DNA from: Fluviicola sp.
GTDB taxonomy: Bacteria > Bacteroidota > Bacteroidia > Flavobacteriales_D > Crocinitomicaceae
NCBI RefSeq assembly: GCF_039596395.1
Contig: NZ_JBCNJT010000001.1
Span: 1,771,315 to 1,835,314, forward strand
Length of the DNA: 64,000 nucleotides
Direction of reading: 5' to 3'
Shown: piece by piece, positions 32,516 through 43,300 of the stretch
How positions within the stretch are numbered: the stretch's first letter is position 1
Layout of the letters: the number at the start of each line of letters is the position of its first letter
Notes under the pieces: model-generated
Databases searched by the model: none
The model's input: only the letters and a program-made list of their open reading frames with translations
What the model was told of the DNA's origin: nothing
Program-made: the position numbers and the translations under genes

Positions 32516-33247
32516 ATGAATAAACCGACTATCACTGCGTTAATTACCGTTCAGGAAATCCATAACTCCGCCAATTCGAACCTTCCGGATGCCCATGTCA
32601 AAGATTTCGGAGGAAAACCGTTGTTTCAATTAATGATTGACAAACTGCTTGGTGTTCAGTCCATCGATAAAATCGTGGTAACCACCGATTCGGAGAAAGT
32701 CAGAAAGATCTACGCGAACAACGCCAAAATTTCCCTTATTCCGTTGCCGGATGCAGCTACCCTTTCCGCTGAAAACTCTGCAGAGCGCATTCTGGAAGAC
32801 ATGCCCACTTCCGATTGGTTTACCGCGCACGCCCTGAAGAAGACAGCCGGAGAACATTTTATGCAAACGCAATGTATCAACCCGCTCCTTTCCGTACAAA
32901 CGATCGAAGCTGCCATTGAACAGTATTACAATTACGTACTGAACGACGAATACCAGCAATTTGATTCGGTGATGAGCCTTTGCCGTGTTGAAAAAAGACT
33001 GTACGACAACAGCAAATATCCCAAACCCGTTACTTTACGAAACGAGCCGCATTTCGTGATTTTTGAAGACACGGTATTCAACCTTTTCAACCGCACTTCC
33101 TTCCAGAAGAATAACCGGCAAAAACTGGGTAAAAACCCGATGTTCTTTGAAGTTCCGGAAATTGAAAGCCTCGCAGTGGAGTCACCGGTGAGTTATAAAC
33201 TGGCAAAGCTGGCTTTTGAGCATAAAAACCGGTTTAATATGGATTAA
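32516..33247 (+). CDS. Divergent nucleotidyltransferase (acylneuraminate cytidylyltransferase-like)
   Basis: 243 residues from ATG 32516. The middle resembles CMP-sialate synthetase-type NTP transferases: DFGGKPLFQLMIDKLLGVQSIDKIVVTTDSEKVRKIY, then INPLLSVQTIEAAIEQYY and FDSVMSLCRVEKRLY. The usual N-terminal nucleotide-binding motif (IPARGGSKGIP-like) is missing; ITALITVQEIHNSANSNLPD takes its place. So it may bind a different substrate or have lost catalysis. It is isolated, with no sugar-activating genes next to it. Confidence 0.68.
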   Translation: MNKPTITALITVQEIHNSANSNLPDAHVKDFGGKPLFQLMIDKLLGVQSIDKIVVTTDSEKVRKIYANNAKISLIPLPDAATLSAENSAERILEDMPTSDWFTAHALKKTAGEHFMQTQCINPLLSVQTIEAAIEQYYNYVLNDEYQQFDSVMSLCRVEKRLYDNSKYPKPVTLRNEPHFVIFEDTVFNLFNRTSFQKNNRQKLGKNPMFFEVPEIESLAVESPVSYKLAKLAFEHKNRFNMD

Positions 33248-33415
33248 ATAGACTATCAACAATTGACTTTTTCAAGCTTTTATAATAGGTTTCATAAAAT
33301 ATTCAAAAAAAACAATCAACAAATAAACCATTGAAAAACATATCATTACATCAATATTGAAGAGTTATCAACAACTTTTTTTTCAAAAAAATAGTTAAAA
33401 TACCAAAAGCTTAAC

Positions 33416-33423
33416 TACATTTG
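33416..33423 (+). promoter_or_regulatory. -7 box upstream of the RHS operon
   Basis: TACATTTG, a perfect TAnnTTTG, in the very AT-rich 250-base stretch before the operon. The predicted leader is about 70 bases. No TTTG is seen at the right distance, so the promoter may need an activator. Confidence 0.4.
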
Positions 33424-33497
33424 GAGAGCGATTTAAGAGCCTAAATTATTTTTTAAAGACGCCATAAATCAAAAACACAACTTAGTACATTATTCTT

Positions 33498-33905
33498 ATG
33501 AAACAGATCCTTTTAGGGTTTATACTTCTCGTATATTCCTCTGTGTTCTCACAATCAACCAGCATTGATTTTTCAATGTCTTTCGCTATCAATCCCTCAT
33601 TTACTCCCGGATTAGACGAAATAGACCGACAAGGTTCGATTTTCCAGGTGAAAATTACAGCAACTGATTTAAACGACATAGGTGAATTTACAGTCATTGT
33701 TTGCGACCAGGCATCCGGTAATCCGATTACGGTGAAACGTCTGAGTAAGCAAGAATTATTAACAGGCACATACACTCAGAACGGCTTAACTGTCTTTAGT
33801 TTCCCCTATTTGGAACCTTCAGCAAAGTATAAAGTTATTTTGGAAGCCCAGAATTCCCAGCAGGCATATTTACCCCGAATTGAGAAAAATTTTCCCTCTA
33901 ATTAA
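33498..33905 (+). CDS. Small secreted protein at the head of the RHS operon
   Basis: 135 residues. Signal peptide MKQILLGFILLVYSSVFSQ. The mature part alternates beta strands (SIDFSMSFAIN, GSIFQVKITATDLND, GEFTVIVCDQASG, GLTVFSFPYLEPSAKYKVILEA), reminiscent of an Ig-like/fibronectin sandwich with a single cysteine. No named family. It begins the five-gene operon and lies 19 bases before the DNRLRE gene, so it is probably exported with it. Confidence 0.7.
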   Translation: MKQILLGFILLVYSSVFSQSTSIDFSMSFAINPSFTPGLDEIDRQGSIFQVKITATDLNDIGEFTVIVCDQASGNPITVKRLSKQELLTGTYTQNGLTVFSFPYLEPSAKYKVILEAQNSQQAYLPRIEKNFPSN

Positions 33906-33924
33906 TCTATAGACAACTTAAATT

Positions 33925-36900
33925 ATGAATCGAATAATTGCACTATTCGCCTTTTTGTGTGCCTTTTCAGGCTATTCACAAATAGTAAGCGTACCAACCC
34001 TTTATTCAACGGAAGATGCGCAAACCAATTCCGGATCAACAGGAACTAATTATGGAACATTAGGAACCATGAATGTTTCTGTAGCATCAGGCCCCGCTGT
34101 ATACAGAGGGTTCATGAAATTTGACCTGAGTACGATACCATCAAATGCTGTAATCACTTCAGCAATATTGCGATTGACACCAAGCGGAACCGAAAACGTA
34201 ACTGCGGTCAATTCAACCCAATTGTACGTAGATGTTTGTAATTCATCCTGGACAGAAACAGGAATCAGTCATTCTTCCAACATTTCAAATAATACCCTTT
34301 TCTCCACCGTAACCTTATCCCAATCCATATCCGGAAAAAGGGAATTCATTGTTAAAGACTTTGTACAGGCAATGGTTGAAGGACGTTTACCAAATAATGG
34401 TTTCCGGGTCCGTAAGAGCGATGAATCAACTGTCCTTAGCACGACTTATTTTACCAGAGAAAACGGAACAGCATCCAATCGCCCCCAGTTAATTATTCAA
34501 TACTACCTTCGTTCTTATGTGAGTGCGGCAACTATTGTCCATACAAGTACTTTGAGTAGTACAGACGGATCTATTTCTCCTACAATTGTCAACGGAGCAA
34601 CTCCAACTTTGATGACCTACAATTGGTATAATTCAAGTGGAACTCAGATTGCAACAACCCAAAACTTAACAGGTGTTGGAAAAGGTTGGTACGGTTTGAA
34701 ATATTGGAGTACCGGTATATTCGGCGACACTACTTACCAGGCTTTCCTGGTAGGGACAGAATGTGAAGATGTCTCTATAACGTTTGACCCGGGACCGAAT
34801 TATATCGACGATTCCCGTTTTTCGGATTTTGTCAGCGGCTCTGGAACTACCGCTATTAACTATCCTCAGGCAAACAATGGATCCAATGTACTGATGCTTC
34901 ATGAGCGCTGGACAAACGGTACCTGGTATAGTGCCAGAGATGTGATCAAGTTCAGGGTATGGGTTGATCCGGGATGCGATGTAAATTCGGCAGTCATGAC
35001 ATTGGTAGGAAACGCACATTATCCTTTACAAACTCCTAATACTTCCGAATTGCAGCGAATAACTTCCGACTGGTCCGAATACGGGGTTGCTCAAAACAAC
35101 ATGCCAAGTGCTACGGCAACCGGAAAAATAACCGTTCCTGCAATTCCTGCAGGAAACGGGAATGCAACTACTGATATTGCTAGTTTCTTTAATATCTGGA
35201 AAACAAACAATACCCAAAACTACGGGATGCTTTTCCAGTTGCAGTCTTATGCATCGAACCTTTATACCAGAATGCAATTTCATTCATCAGACGCGACAAC
35301 TCCGAGCAACCGTCCTCAAATTGCCTTCTCAATAAAAGTAAACACCTGTGATTTAAGCAGAAAGGGATCTACGACAACAAGCAGTAATGATCCGGCCCTG
35401 AAAAAATCCCTTCAGGTAAGTATTACTCCTCCTTCTTGGGCAGTTTCACCATACAGGTATGTTATTTCGGATTTGCCGATCCCGAATCAAACTGATTTGC
35501 TGACTTACCTGAACGATTCCGTTTTTGATCCGGATATCGACAGTACCAAACTGTATATGGGAACTGTTAATTCAACGACTTATAATTTCGGAGAAGTAGA
35601 TTACAGCAATTACAACGTAGCAGTTTTTGATAATAACGGAAAACGCATCTATGACAAAAAAGACATTGATCTTTATCCGGCAATTACATTGCTTGCTGCT
35701 TCAAATGCAGTGGTAGTTAACAACAATATGATCCGGCCTAACACAGCTGCAAATGGTATCTGTGAAGTCAATGCTTATGTAAATACAACATCCCAGGGAT
35801 CTGTAAAAATAAACCCTACCGTTTTATCAGGAACACAGTATTATGGGTTTATTGATGATTACAAACCGCTCGCAACATCCGGAGATATTCGTTTCGGTTA
35901 TGCTATAGTAGGTACGAAACTCTATACGATCAAAAACTCAGTTGTCAGCAGTAGTTATGTGAATATTACAGCTGGAAAGAATGTAAACCTGACATTTGAA
36001 AACGATACCATTATCTTCTCGGACGATTCGACGATTTTTGACAAAGCTGCCATAACTGCCGGATACAAACTAAAATTCGGAGGGATTATGAACAGTGCTT
36101 CCCGAACGTATTTAAAATTCAAAAAGATACCTCTTAAGCCGTTCTTCCTGTTACAAACATCCGGAACCGAAAGAAGTTGTACCACACCTACTGCTAATTT
36201 CCAGTTCAGTATCAACGGATTTTTGAGCAACTTGTTTGGAAGCTACAACTATACGCTAAATGCACAGAATGCAAACAGTCCCGTTCCTTCTTTCTCAGGT
36301 ACGGGAACCAGTGCCGGAACTGTCACGGTCAGTAACGTTCCACCGGGAGTTTATACATTGACTTGTACCCAAACAAGCGGTAGTTTGATCTCTTTGGTTT
36401 ATACCGTGTACATCGGGGTTCAGGCAGATTGGTATACCACTCACCCGAATTATAATATTACACCGAACTCTTATTCGTTAAGCAGAAACAATGTAAATCC
36501 TATTTCAACTTACGCCAGTGCATTCAGTACGAATTTTCTGAACGCAGGCACAAAAGGATGGATCTGGTTCTACCCGGTGGTAAGTGCTTTTTTACAGAAC
36601 AGGAACGATTATTTGTCGATTGTAGACAACTTCACGAATACACAACCAAGTCCTACCCAAACTTACCTTTCATTCAGAAAAGTTCTTCCTACTATTTCCA
36701 GTTCAGGATCCGGGACAATTGTTATAATTCCGGGAGGTATACAGGTTGTCTGGAGAGATGCAATCACTTCTGCTGTAGGATCGACCATCATACCATCCAA
36801 TACAAATCCATTCATTACAATTGAAATGACCGGTACAATGATGAATGTAAGAGCCAACGGCACAATCATCGCATCCATTAATCAACCTGCCGGAGGAATT

Positions 36901-37326
36901 CGTTTGAAAGCTAACTCCAACAGAACCAACGAAGGATTTAAAGATGTACATACCACTTTCGCATGTACACCTGCGCAAACAATTGACCAGGTTGGCTATT
37001 ATGAATTGGCCAGAGATTACACAGCCGGTTACGCCACAGCAGTTGAAGGAAAATTGAAATTTACCTTTGATGAAGAATACGGCATTCAATCGGGTAAAAA
37101 AGTACAGTATGTTGTTTACAACGACTCGAACAATCCTATTGCTTCAGGCGACATGAGTGGTACCGTAACAGGAGGTGCAAGTGCCTTAGCATATAGCTTT
37201 GATGATAACAGATATACTTTAACAGTTTCTTCTATCAGTACAGCAACGGTTGGTAAGTTTTATCACCTGGAAGTAACCACTTCAACCGGTCAAAAAAGAG
37301 TTTTACGTTTCTTATACAAAAATTAA
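33925..37326 (+). CDS. Secreted DNRLRE-domain protein of the RHS operon
   Basis: 1133 residues. Signal peptide MNRIIALFAFLCAFSGYSQ. A DNRLRE/CBM96-like beta-sandwich at about 20-195 (STEDAQTNSGSTGTNYG, GFMKFDLSTIPSNAVITSAILRL, NRPQLIIQYY) and a second at about 275-470 (VIKFRVWVDPGCDVNSAVMTLVG, NRPQIAFSIKV). The remainder is all-beta with further sandwich domains, ending FYHLEVTTSTG and a basic RVLRFLYKN. No T9SS sorting domain is visible. Such domains bind carbohydrate or tile surfaces. In this operon it may form an outer part of the RHS complex or attach it to the cell (inference). Confidence 0.82.
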   Translation: MNRIIALFAFLCAFSGYSQIVSVPTLYSTEDAQTNSGSTGTNYGTLGTMNVSVASGPAVYRGFMKFDLSTIPSNAVITSAILRLTPSGTENVTAVNSTQLYVDVCNSSWTETGISHSSNISNNTLFSTVTLSQSISGKREFIVKDFVQAMVEGRLPNNGFRVRKSDESTVLSTTYFTRENGTASNRPQLIIQYYLRSYVSAATIVHTSTLSSTDGSISPTIVNGATPTLMTYNWYNSSGTQIATTQNLTGVGKGWYGLKYWSTGIFGDTTYQAFLVGTECEDVSITFDPGPNYIDDSRFSDFVSGSGTTAINYPQANNGSNVLMLHERWTNGTWYSARDVIKFRVWVDPGCDVNSAVMTLVGNAHYPLQTPNTSELQRITSDWSEYGVAQNNMPSATATGKITVPAIPAGNGNATTDIASFFNIWKTNNTQNYGMLFQLQSYASNLYTRMQFHSSDATTPSNRPQIAFSIKVNTCDLSRKGSTTTSSNDPALKKSLQVSITPPSWAVSPYRYVISDLPIPNQTDLLTYLNDSVFDPDIDSTKLYMGTVNSTTYNFGEVDYSNYNVAVFDNNGKRIYDKKDIDLYPAITLLAASNAVVVNNNMIRPNTAANGICEVNAYVNTTSQGSVKINPTVLSGTQYYGFIDDYKPLATSGDIRFGYAIVGTKLYTIKNSVVSSSYVNITAGKNVNLTFENDTIIFSDDSTIFDKAAITAGYKLKFGGIMNSASRTYLKFKKIPLKPFFLLQTSGTERSCTTPTANFQFSINGFLSNLFGSYNYTLNAQNANSPVPSFSGTGTSAGTVTVSNVPPGVYTLTCTQTSGSLISLVYTVYIGVQADWYTTHPNYNITPNSYSLSRNNVNPISTYASAFSTNFLNAGTKGWIWFYPVVSAFLQNRNDYLSIVDNFTNTQPSPTQTYLSFRKVLPTISSSGSGTIVIIPGGIQVVWRDAITSAVGSTIIPSNTNPFITIEMTGTMMNVRANGTIIASINQPAGGIRLKANSNRTNEGFKDVHTTFACTPAQTIDQVGYYELARDYTAGYATAVEGKLKFTFDEEYGIQSGKKVQYVVYNDSNNPIASGDMSGTVTGGASALAYSFDDNRYTLTVSSISTATVGKFYHLEVTTSTGQKRVLRFLYKN

Positions 37327-37341
37327 TACCATAATCATCCT

Positions 37342-40300
37342 ATGTATTTATTTACAAAACTTAGCAAAAGAACAAAAACCATCAGTTGGTTTTTACTTCA
37401 TGTTTTTGTTCTGCAAATCATCCCTTTCTCCTCTTTCGCAGGTGAGAAAAACAGCACGGTTGATTTGAATTTATTCACTGCTTCGGGTAACAAAAAGAGT
37501 GATCTAATCGCACGTATGCTTGCCTGGTCAGCACCTTCATCTAAAGAAAATACCGAATCTGATTCGGAGTACCAATCTCTAAAAAAGGTAAATTCTCCTG
37601 ATTCAAATAAGAAGAATTCGGTACAATTGAAAACCGTATCAGCGAGTGGGAGTGGATTCACACCAGGTGCCATGAACGACATGGTTGATCCTTTTACAGG
37701 CGATTTTTCTTACAATCTTCCTTTGATGGATGTAGAAGGTTATCCATTGACATTGACGTATAATGCCAATGTAAATATGAATTCCGATGCCTCCTGGGTT
37801 GGTCTGGGGTGGAATTTAGATGTAGGATCGGTAAATCGTGAGATGCGAGGAATTCCTGATGAATTCAATGGTGATCAAAACTTAACCAGAACCGTGAAGC
37901 AATTGGATGATATAACTTCCAACGGATTCAAAGCGGGAGGTTATGCATCGTTAGGCTTAAAAAAGAACTATTTTACTCCAAAACTGCAGGTAACAGCTTT
38001 ATGGGGAAGCTATGAAAACAGTTATTTAGGACTTGGAAAAACCTTTGACATTGGTTTACAAGCAACTGTTGCGTTAAGCTATTCAGACGAACGCGGTAAT
38101 ATTGCGGCAAGTTTCGGTTTGGGTTATACTTCAGATACAAAAGGAGGGGTTGGTTTTAATAGAGATTTTGGTTTTAGTGCAGGATACGGTCCGAAACAAG
38201 GAGAAACAGGTGCCGGCGGTAGTATCGGAGCAACTTTCGGTAGAAATTTTAATTCCAGGATCGGTTTAATCGCAAAAACACAATCATTCAGTGTCTCAGC
38301 CGGTTATACTGCTGAACCTTATAAAGGGAATGCCGATAGCGATAAATGGTTTACAAAAGGGGATAAAGGTGCCACTACAGGAAGAGGATACAGTGCAAGT
38401 TATGGAGCCAGCACAACTATTATGTTTGGAACAGCTGCTTCTACTCCACGCTTGCAATTCAACTCAACATCCCTTAGTAACGCTTTCTTCCTGAATGCTT
38501 ATGTAGGAGCGAAATCCGGGAGTTTAGTCGCAAAGGCCGGGGCAATTGTTGAAACCTATAGTTCAGAGTCCAAAATGGCCGGTTCCAATACCATTTACGA
38601 ACAGGCATACGGTTATCTGCATTCCGGTAAACGCGCCAATGCAACAGGAAGTTCTCCTGTTATGGATTTTAACCGGGGAACCGATTTTGAGTTTTCAGAG
38701 CGCATGAAAAACCTTCCCTTTTCTGTTCAGACTTATGATATTTTTCATGCATCAAGCTCTGGAATAAATGGTCAATTTAGAGCAAACAGAACAGATGTAG
38801 GAACTTATTACGATGCATCGACTCAGGGAAGATTGAATGAAAACAGTGTGATGCTTGTTAATGATGATATTAAGGCTGTAAACGTTGGTGTTTTATTCGG
38901 TGCAGGTATTACTATTGAAGTAGGATATTCTACAGGTGTACAAAAAGGAGACATGGTTTCCGGGAAATGGGGATCACCTATTGATTTCGCGACCGTAGGT
39001 AACAACACTGAATACGATCCGACCACTTATTTTAAAGCAATTGGGGAATTAACACCGAATAATCTGGCGAACTATACTAATCTTGGAGGTAGTGCACCCC
39101 GACGTTTCAATTTAACTGCCGGTTCTGATATAAACGTAACTTCCACAATGGACAATGGTATTTCACCATCTGTTTCTTCCAGTCCTAAACCTGTAAGGGC
39201 AACAGCATTTATCCCGCGTACAGCAAATGCAATGTATACCGGGTCTAATGTATATGAACGCACTTTCCGTTATTACAACACTACAGGAACTTACGTTTCA
39301 CCCGTTAACCGTGTAGGAGCACATCGAGCAGGAAACCATATTTCTGCTATACAAGTAACATCTACTAATGGGGGCATCTATACTTATGGAATTCCCAATT
39401 ATTCCCTCATTAGTTCAGAGGTAGCATTTTCCTGCACGGGAAGATCCGTTGATGCAAGTACAGGGATGGTGAGTTATTCAGCTTCAGATGCCAGTATATC
39501 CAATTCATTGGGAAAATCACAAATGTTTGACCGAACAGATATTCCGGCTTACCCCACAACATTCCTGTTAACATCATCTGTTAGTTCGGATTACATAGAT
39601 GTAACAGGAGATGGTCCTTCATTGGATGATATTGGTTCCTATTATAAATTTGATTATGTAAAGGTTTACGATAATTACAAATGGCGTTTTCCTGTCAGCG
39701 GATACGGTTCAGGTAATCCGAAAGCCATTATTAACAAAGGATTCTTATCCTTAGATTCCGATGATATTGCAAGTTACTCCTATGGGGAGCGTGAAGTATA
39801 TTATCCCAAAACTATTAAGGGAAAGAATTATATCGCTGTTTTTGTGTTAGAAGACCGAAAAGATGCCTTTGGTGTAATTGATGATAAAGGTTTCCTGGAT
39901 GACACAAAGCCCCTAAAAGCTTTAGATAAAATCATTCTTTATAACCTGAGCGACTACGAAGCAAACGGAGTAAACGCAACGATGCTTCAAGTCGTTGATT
40001 TTGAATATGATTATTCACTGTGTTTGAAAGCCCCATCCAACAAAGACACATATACGAATCCATCTTCCACTAATAATGGAAAGTTAACCTTGAAAAAAAT
40101 AATGACTTATGCCGGTACATCCAAAGAGCAAGGATTAAGTGCTATTGAGTTTGATTACAATGCAGGACCGTCATACAATCATTTGAATGTTGACAGATGG
40201 GGTAATTACAAACCAAATAACACAGCTGTTCCGAATGATCTCTACCCATATGCTATTCAGGATGAAACTACCGCAAATACATACTCAGCTTACTGGAAAT

Positions 40301-43300
40301 TAAGCAAAGTAACCTCATCTACTGGTGGTGAGATGACTATTAATTATGAAGCTGACAGTTACGGTTACGTTCAAAATAAACGTGCCATGCGACAGTTTGA
40401 AATTGCCGGTATGATGAACCTATACAAGTACCATGAGGTTATCAATCAAACTTACTGGACAAGTCAAAGCAGTGATTTAAAAAGTGAATTCCGTAACGAT
40501 TCATTTAATCCCAATCCGGATTTTGTAGTGGAGCAATTTAGAAAAAAATATGGCGAGTTTAAGAAAAACCTAATGCCTAACAATGTTATAGTATTCAGGT
40601 TGGACAAGCCTATTTCGAACAGTTTAAGCAAAGTGGAAGCCAATAAAAAAGTAAAAGACGATTATTTCAAGGATCCAAGTAAAGGACCAAATAGTTATTT
40701 GCAAGAGTTGTATTTTAATGTATATGCGGAGGTAAAATCAGGTTACCAGGAAATGATTCCTTGTTTCGTAAAAATTGCTCCTGATTATCCTCAGTTATTC
40801 CAGGATTGGTCTGGTGGAATGGATAATAATATGTATTCCATCGGAGTACTTCCTCCAAGCTCATCAACAGATGATTATCAATATGGGTATGTTGTTTTGG
40901 AATTGATCAATGTTGGTAAAATTGAAGAAACTAAGAAGAAAGAGAAAAAGGACAAGGATATTTTGATTCTGCATCCCATTCAACGTTTTGGAATTGATTT
41001 CATAAGACAAAATTTACCTGACATTGTATATGGTGCATGCAGAACCTGTGAAGGAGAATTATCTGTTGATAAAAAAGCACTTTTTGGTAATGAAATGTAT
41101 GAGTACATTATTACCAAAGGCAATTATTTAAGAAATCTTACAACTACCCGTTCATTTGTTAGATTATTTGAACCGGACAACAAAAAGTTCGGAGGAAATG
41201 CCCGTGTGAAATCTATTCAAATAGATGACAAATGGGTAAGTATGTCTGGCGAAGAATCAATAACTAATGGTACTTACGGATGGACGTATCAGTATCCTTC
41301 ACGAAGTGAAACCGGTGGAATCGCCGCTTATGAACCTCGCCAGGGAATGGACGAAAATCCTTTCTACGAATGGGATTCTTATTATGATTTTGCAAAGAAA
41401 TTTCCGGATGAGTTGAATTTTAATGTGATGCCTCTAGCTCAACAATTATTCCCTAAAGAAGTGGTGGGATACGAAAAAGTCCGTATTTCCATGACTGGAT
41501 ATGGTGCTAGTTCAAAAGGAGAAGTCGAAATGAACTTCCACACGAACAAAGAAGAGGGATACAAAACAATTGCTGTTCCAACGGATATTGACAAGAGTCA
41601 GAAAATCAATGAAAAATCCTTTTTCACCGGGCAAACAGTTGATTTATATGGTTTCTCTCAGGGGTACTCAGTTATTACCAATGATTTTCACGGAAAACCT
41701 ATTGATATAACCTTAAAAGATCCTCAAGGGAATAGCATTTATCAAACTGTTTATGAATATTATAAGTTAGGTGAAAAAATCCCTATGATTGATCGAAAAG
41801 GTCATGTAGAGAATGAAAGTGTTGCACAGGAATATGACATCCATTTGGATTCACGTTATATCCATGATGAATCCAAATTTAAAATGGCTGGTTTAACAGT
41901 TGGATTCACCTGGTCACTTCCGCCTAAGATTTCAATTTCCCCATTTTATACTCAAAATAGCAGGGAACGCGGTTTCTATTCCCTGAACATGTTAAAACAC
42001 ATGAACTATTCTGCAGTTGTAAAAAGTATTAAAACAACTAATATGGCTTCCGAGAATACTGCAAATAATCTGCTGTATGATAAATATACAGGATCAGTCA
42101 TTCTTTCCAGTCTACAAGATGAGTACAATGACAGATTATATAGTTTGGTTTATCCGGCTCACTGGGCCTATCCTAATTTACGTGAAATCCAAACCTCTTA
42201 TCCTGCAAGCAGTAGCGGGAACTTAAATAGTTCAACAGGATTACTGACAGCAACCTATGATCTGAGTGAGTTCTATTCACCAGGTGATTTGATTGAACTC
42301 ACAAACGGATCGACAACCTCTACAGGTTACATCTTGTCCATTGCAGCTGGATCTTCTGGAAGCTCTACAGCATATATTGTAAATACAAATGGGGCCATAT
42401 TTACAGCCATCTCAGGGGCGCTAACCTTCCGTGTATTAGTTCCCAATCGAAGTAATCGTTTGTCTGAGGCAATGCAAACTCTTGCTACAAAAAAACCTTT
42501 TGTAATAACTGCTGGAAGTAATTTCCCTTTCCCGACAGATGAGATATTAGAAAGTAGTGCTTTAATTTATAAGGATAAAAACAACATCAGTGAATGTTCT
42601 CCGAAACCAGATAACCAGTATATCAACTTGTTTGCAAACGGAGCTAAAGGAAAACCAATCGTAGAAACAATTCTTTCCTGGCAAACTGAACGAAAAAATG
42701 AGGTACATCCTCAAAAAACTCGTTTTGATGGAGCTTATGTGGATTTCAAACCTCTTTACGCATTAGATGCATATAACGTATGGGCCCGAATAGATAGACC
42801 CAACTATCCATCAGGAAATGGCACGTTCCAAAAATGGAGAAAAAGTGCAATAAACACGCGTTTTAACAGATATGGAGTACCAATCGAATCCCGCGACTTA
42901 ATTGGCAACTATTCAACAACAGTTTCCATAACAAATACAAAAATTGCGGATCTTCAAATTGCTCAGGTTTCAAACGCAAATGCTACAGATATTGCCTTCG
43001 ATGGTTTCGAAACTTATACTTATGAAACAGGGTTTTACGGTACGTATTTCAATTTTCAGATTCCAAGTAGTACCTCTCTTGTTTCAACAGTTAGACACAG
43101 TGGAAAAACATCTTTGAAATTGACCGCATCGCAATCTGCAAGTTATACATCGACCACTACTGCGAATTGTGCATTCGATGAAATTCCAAGTACAGATATT
43201 CCTGCAGGTTATCTAGATGGACGAAATTGCAATTGTCCTCCTCCTCTATTTAATCCTAACCCGGGAGATTATATTTTTGGGGCTTGGGTTAAACAAACCG

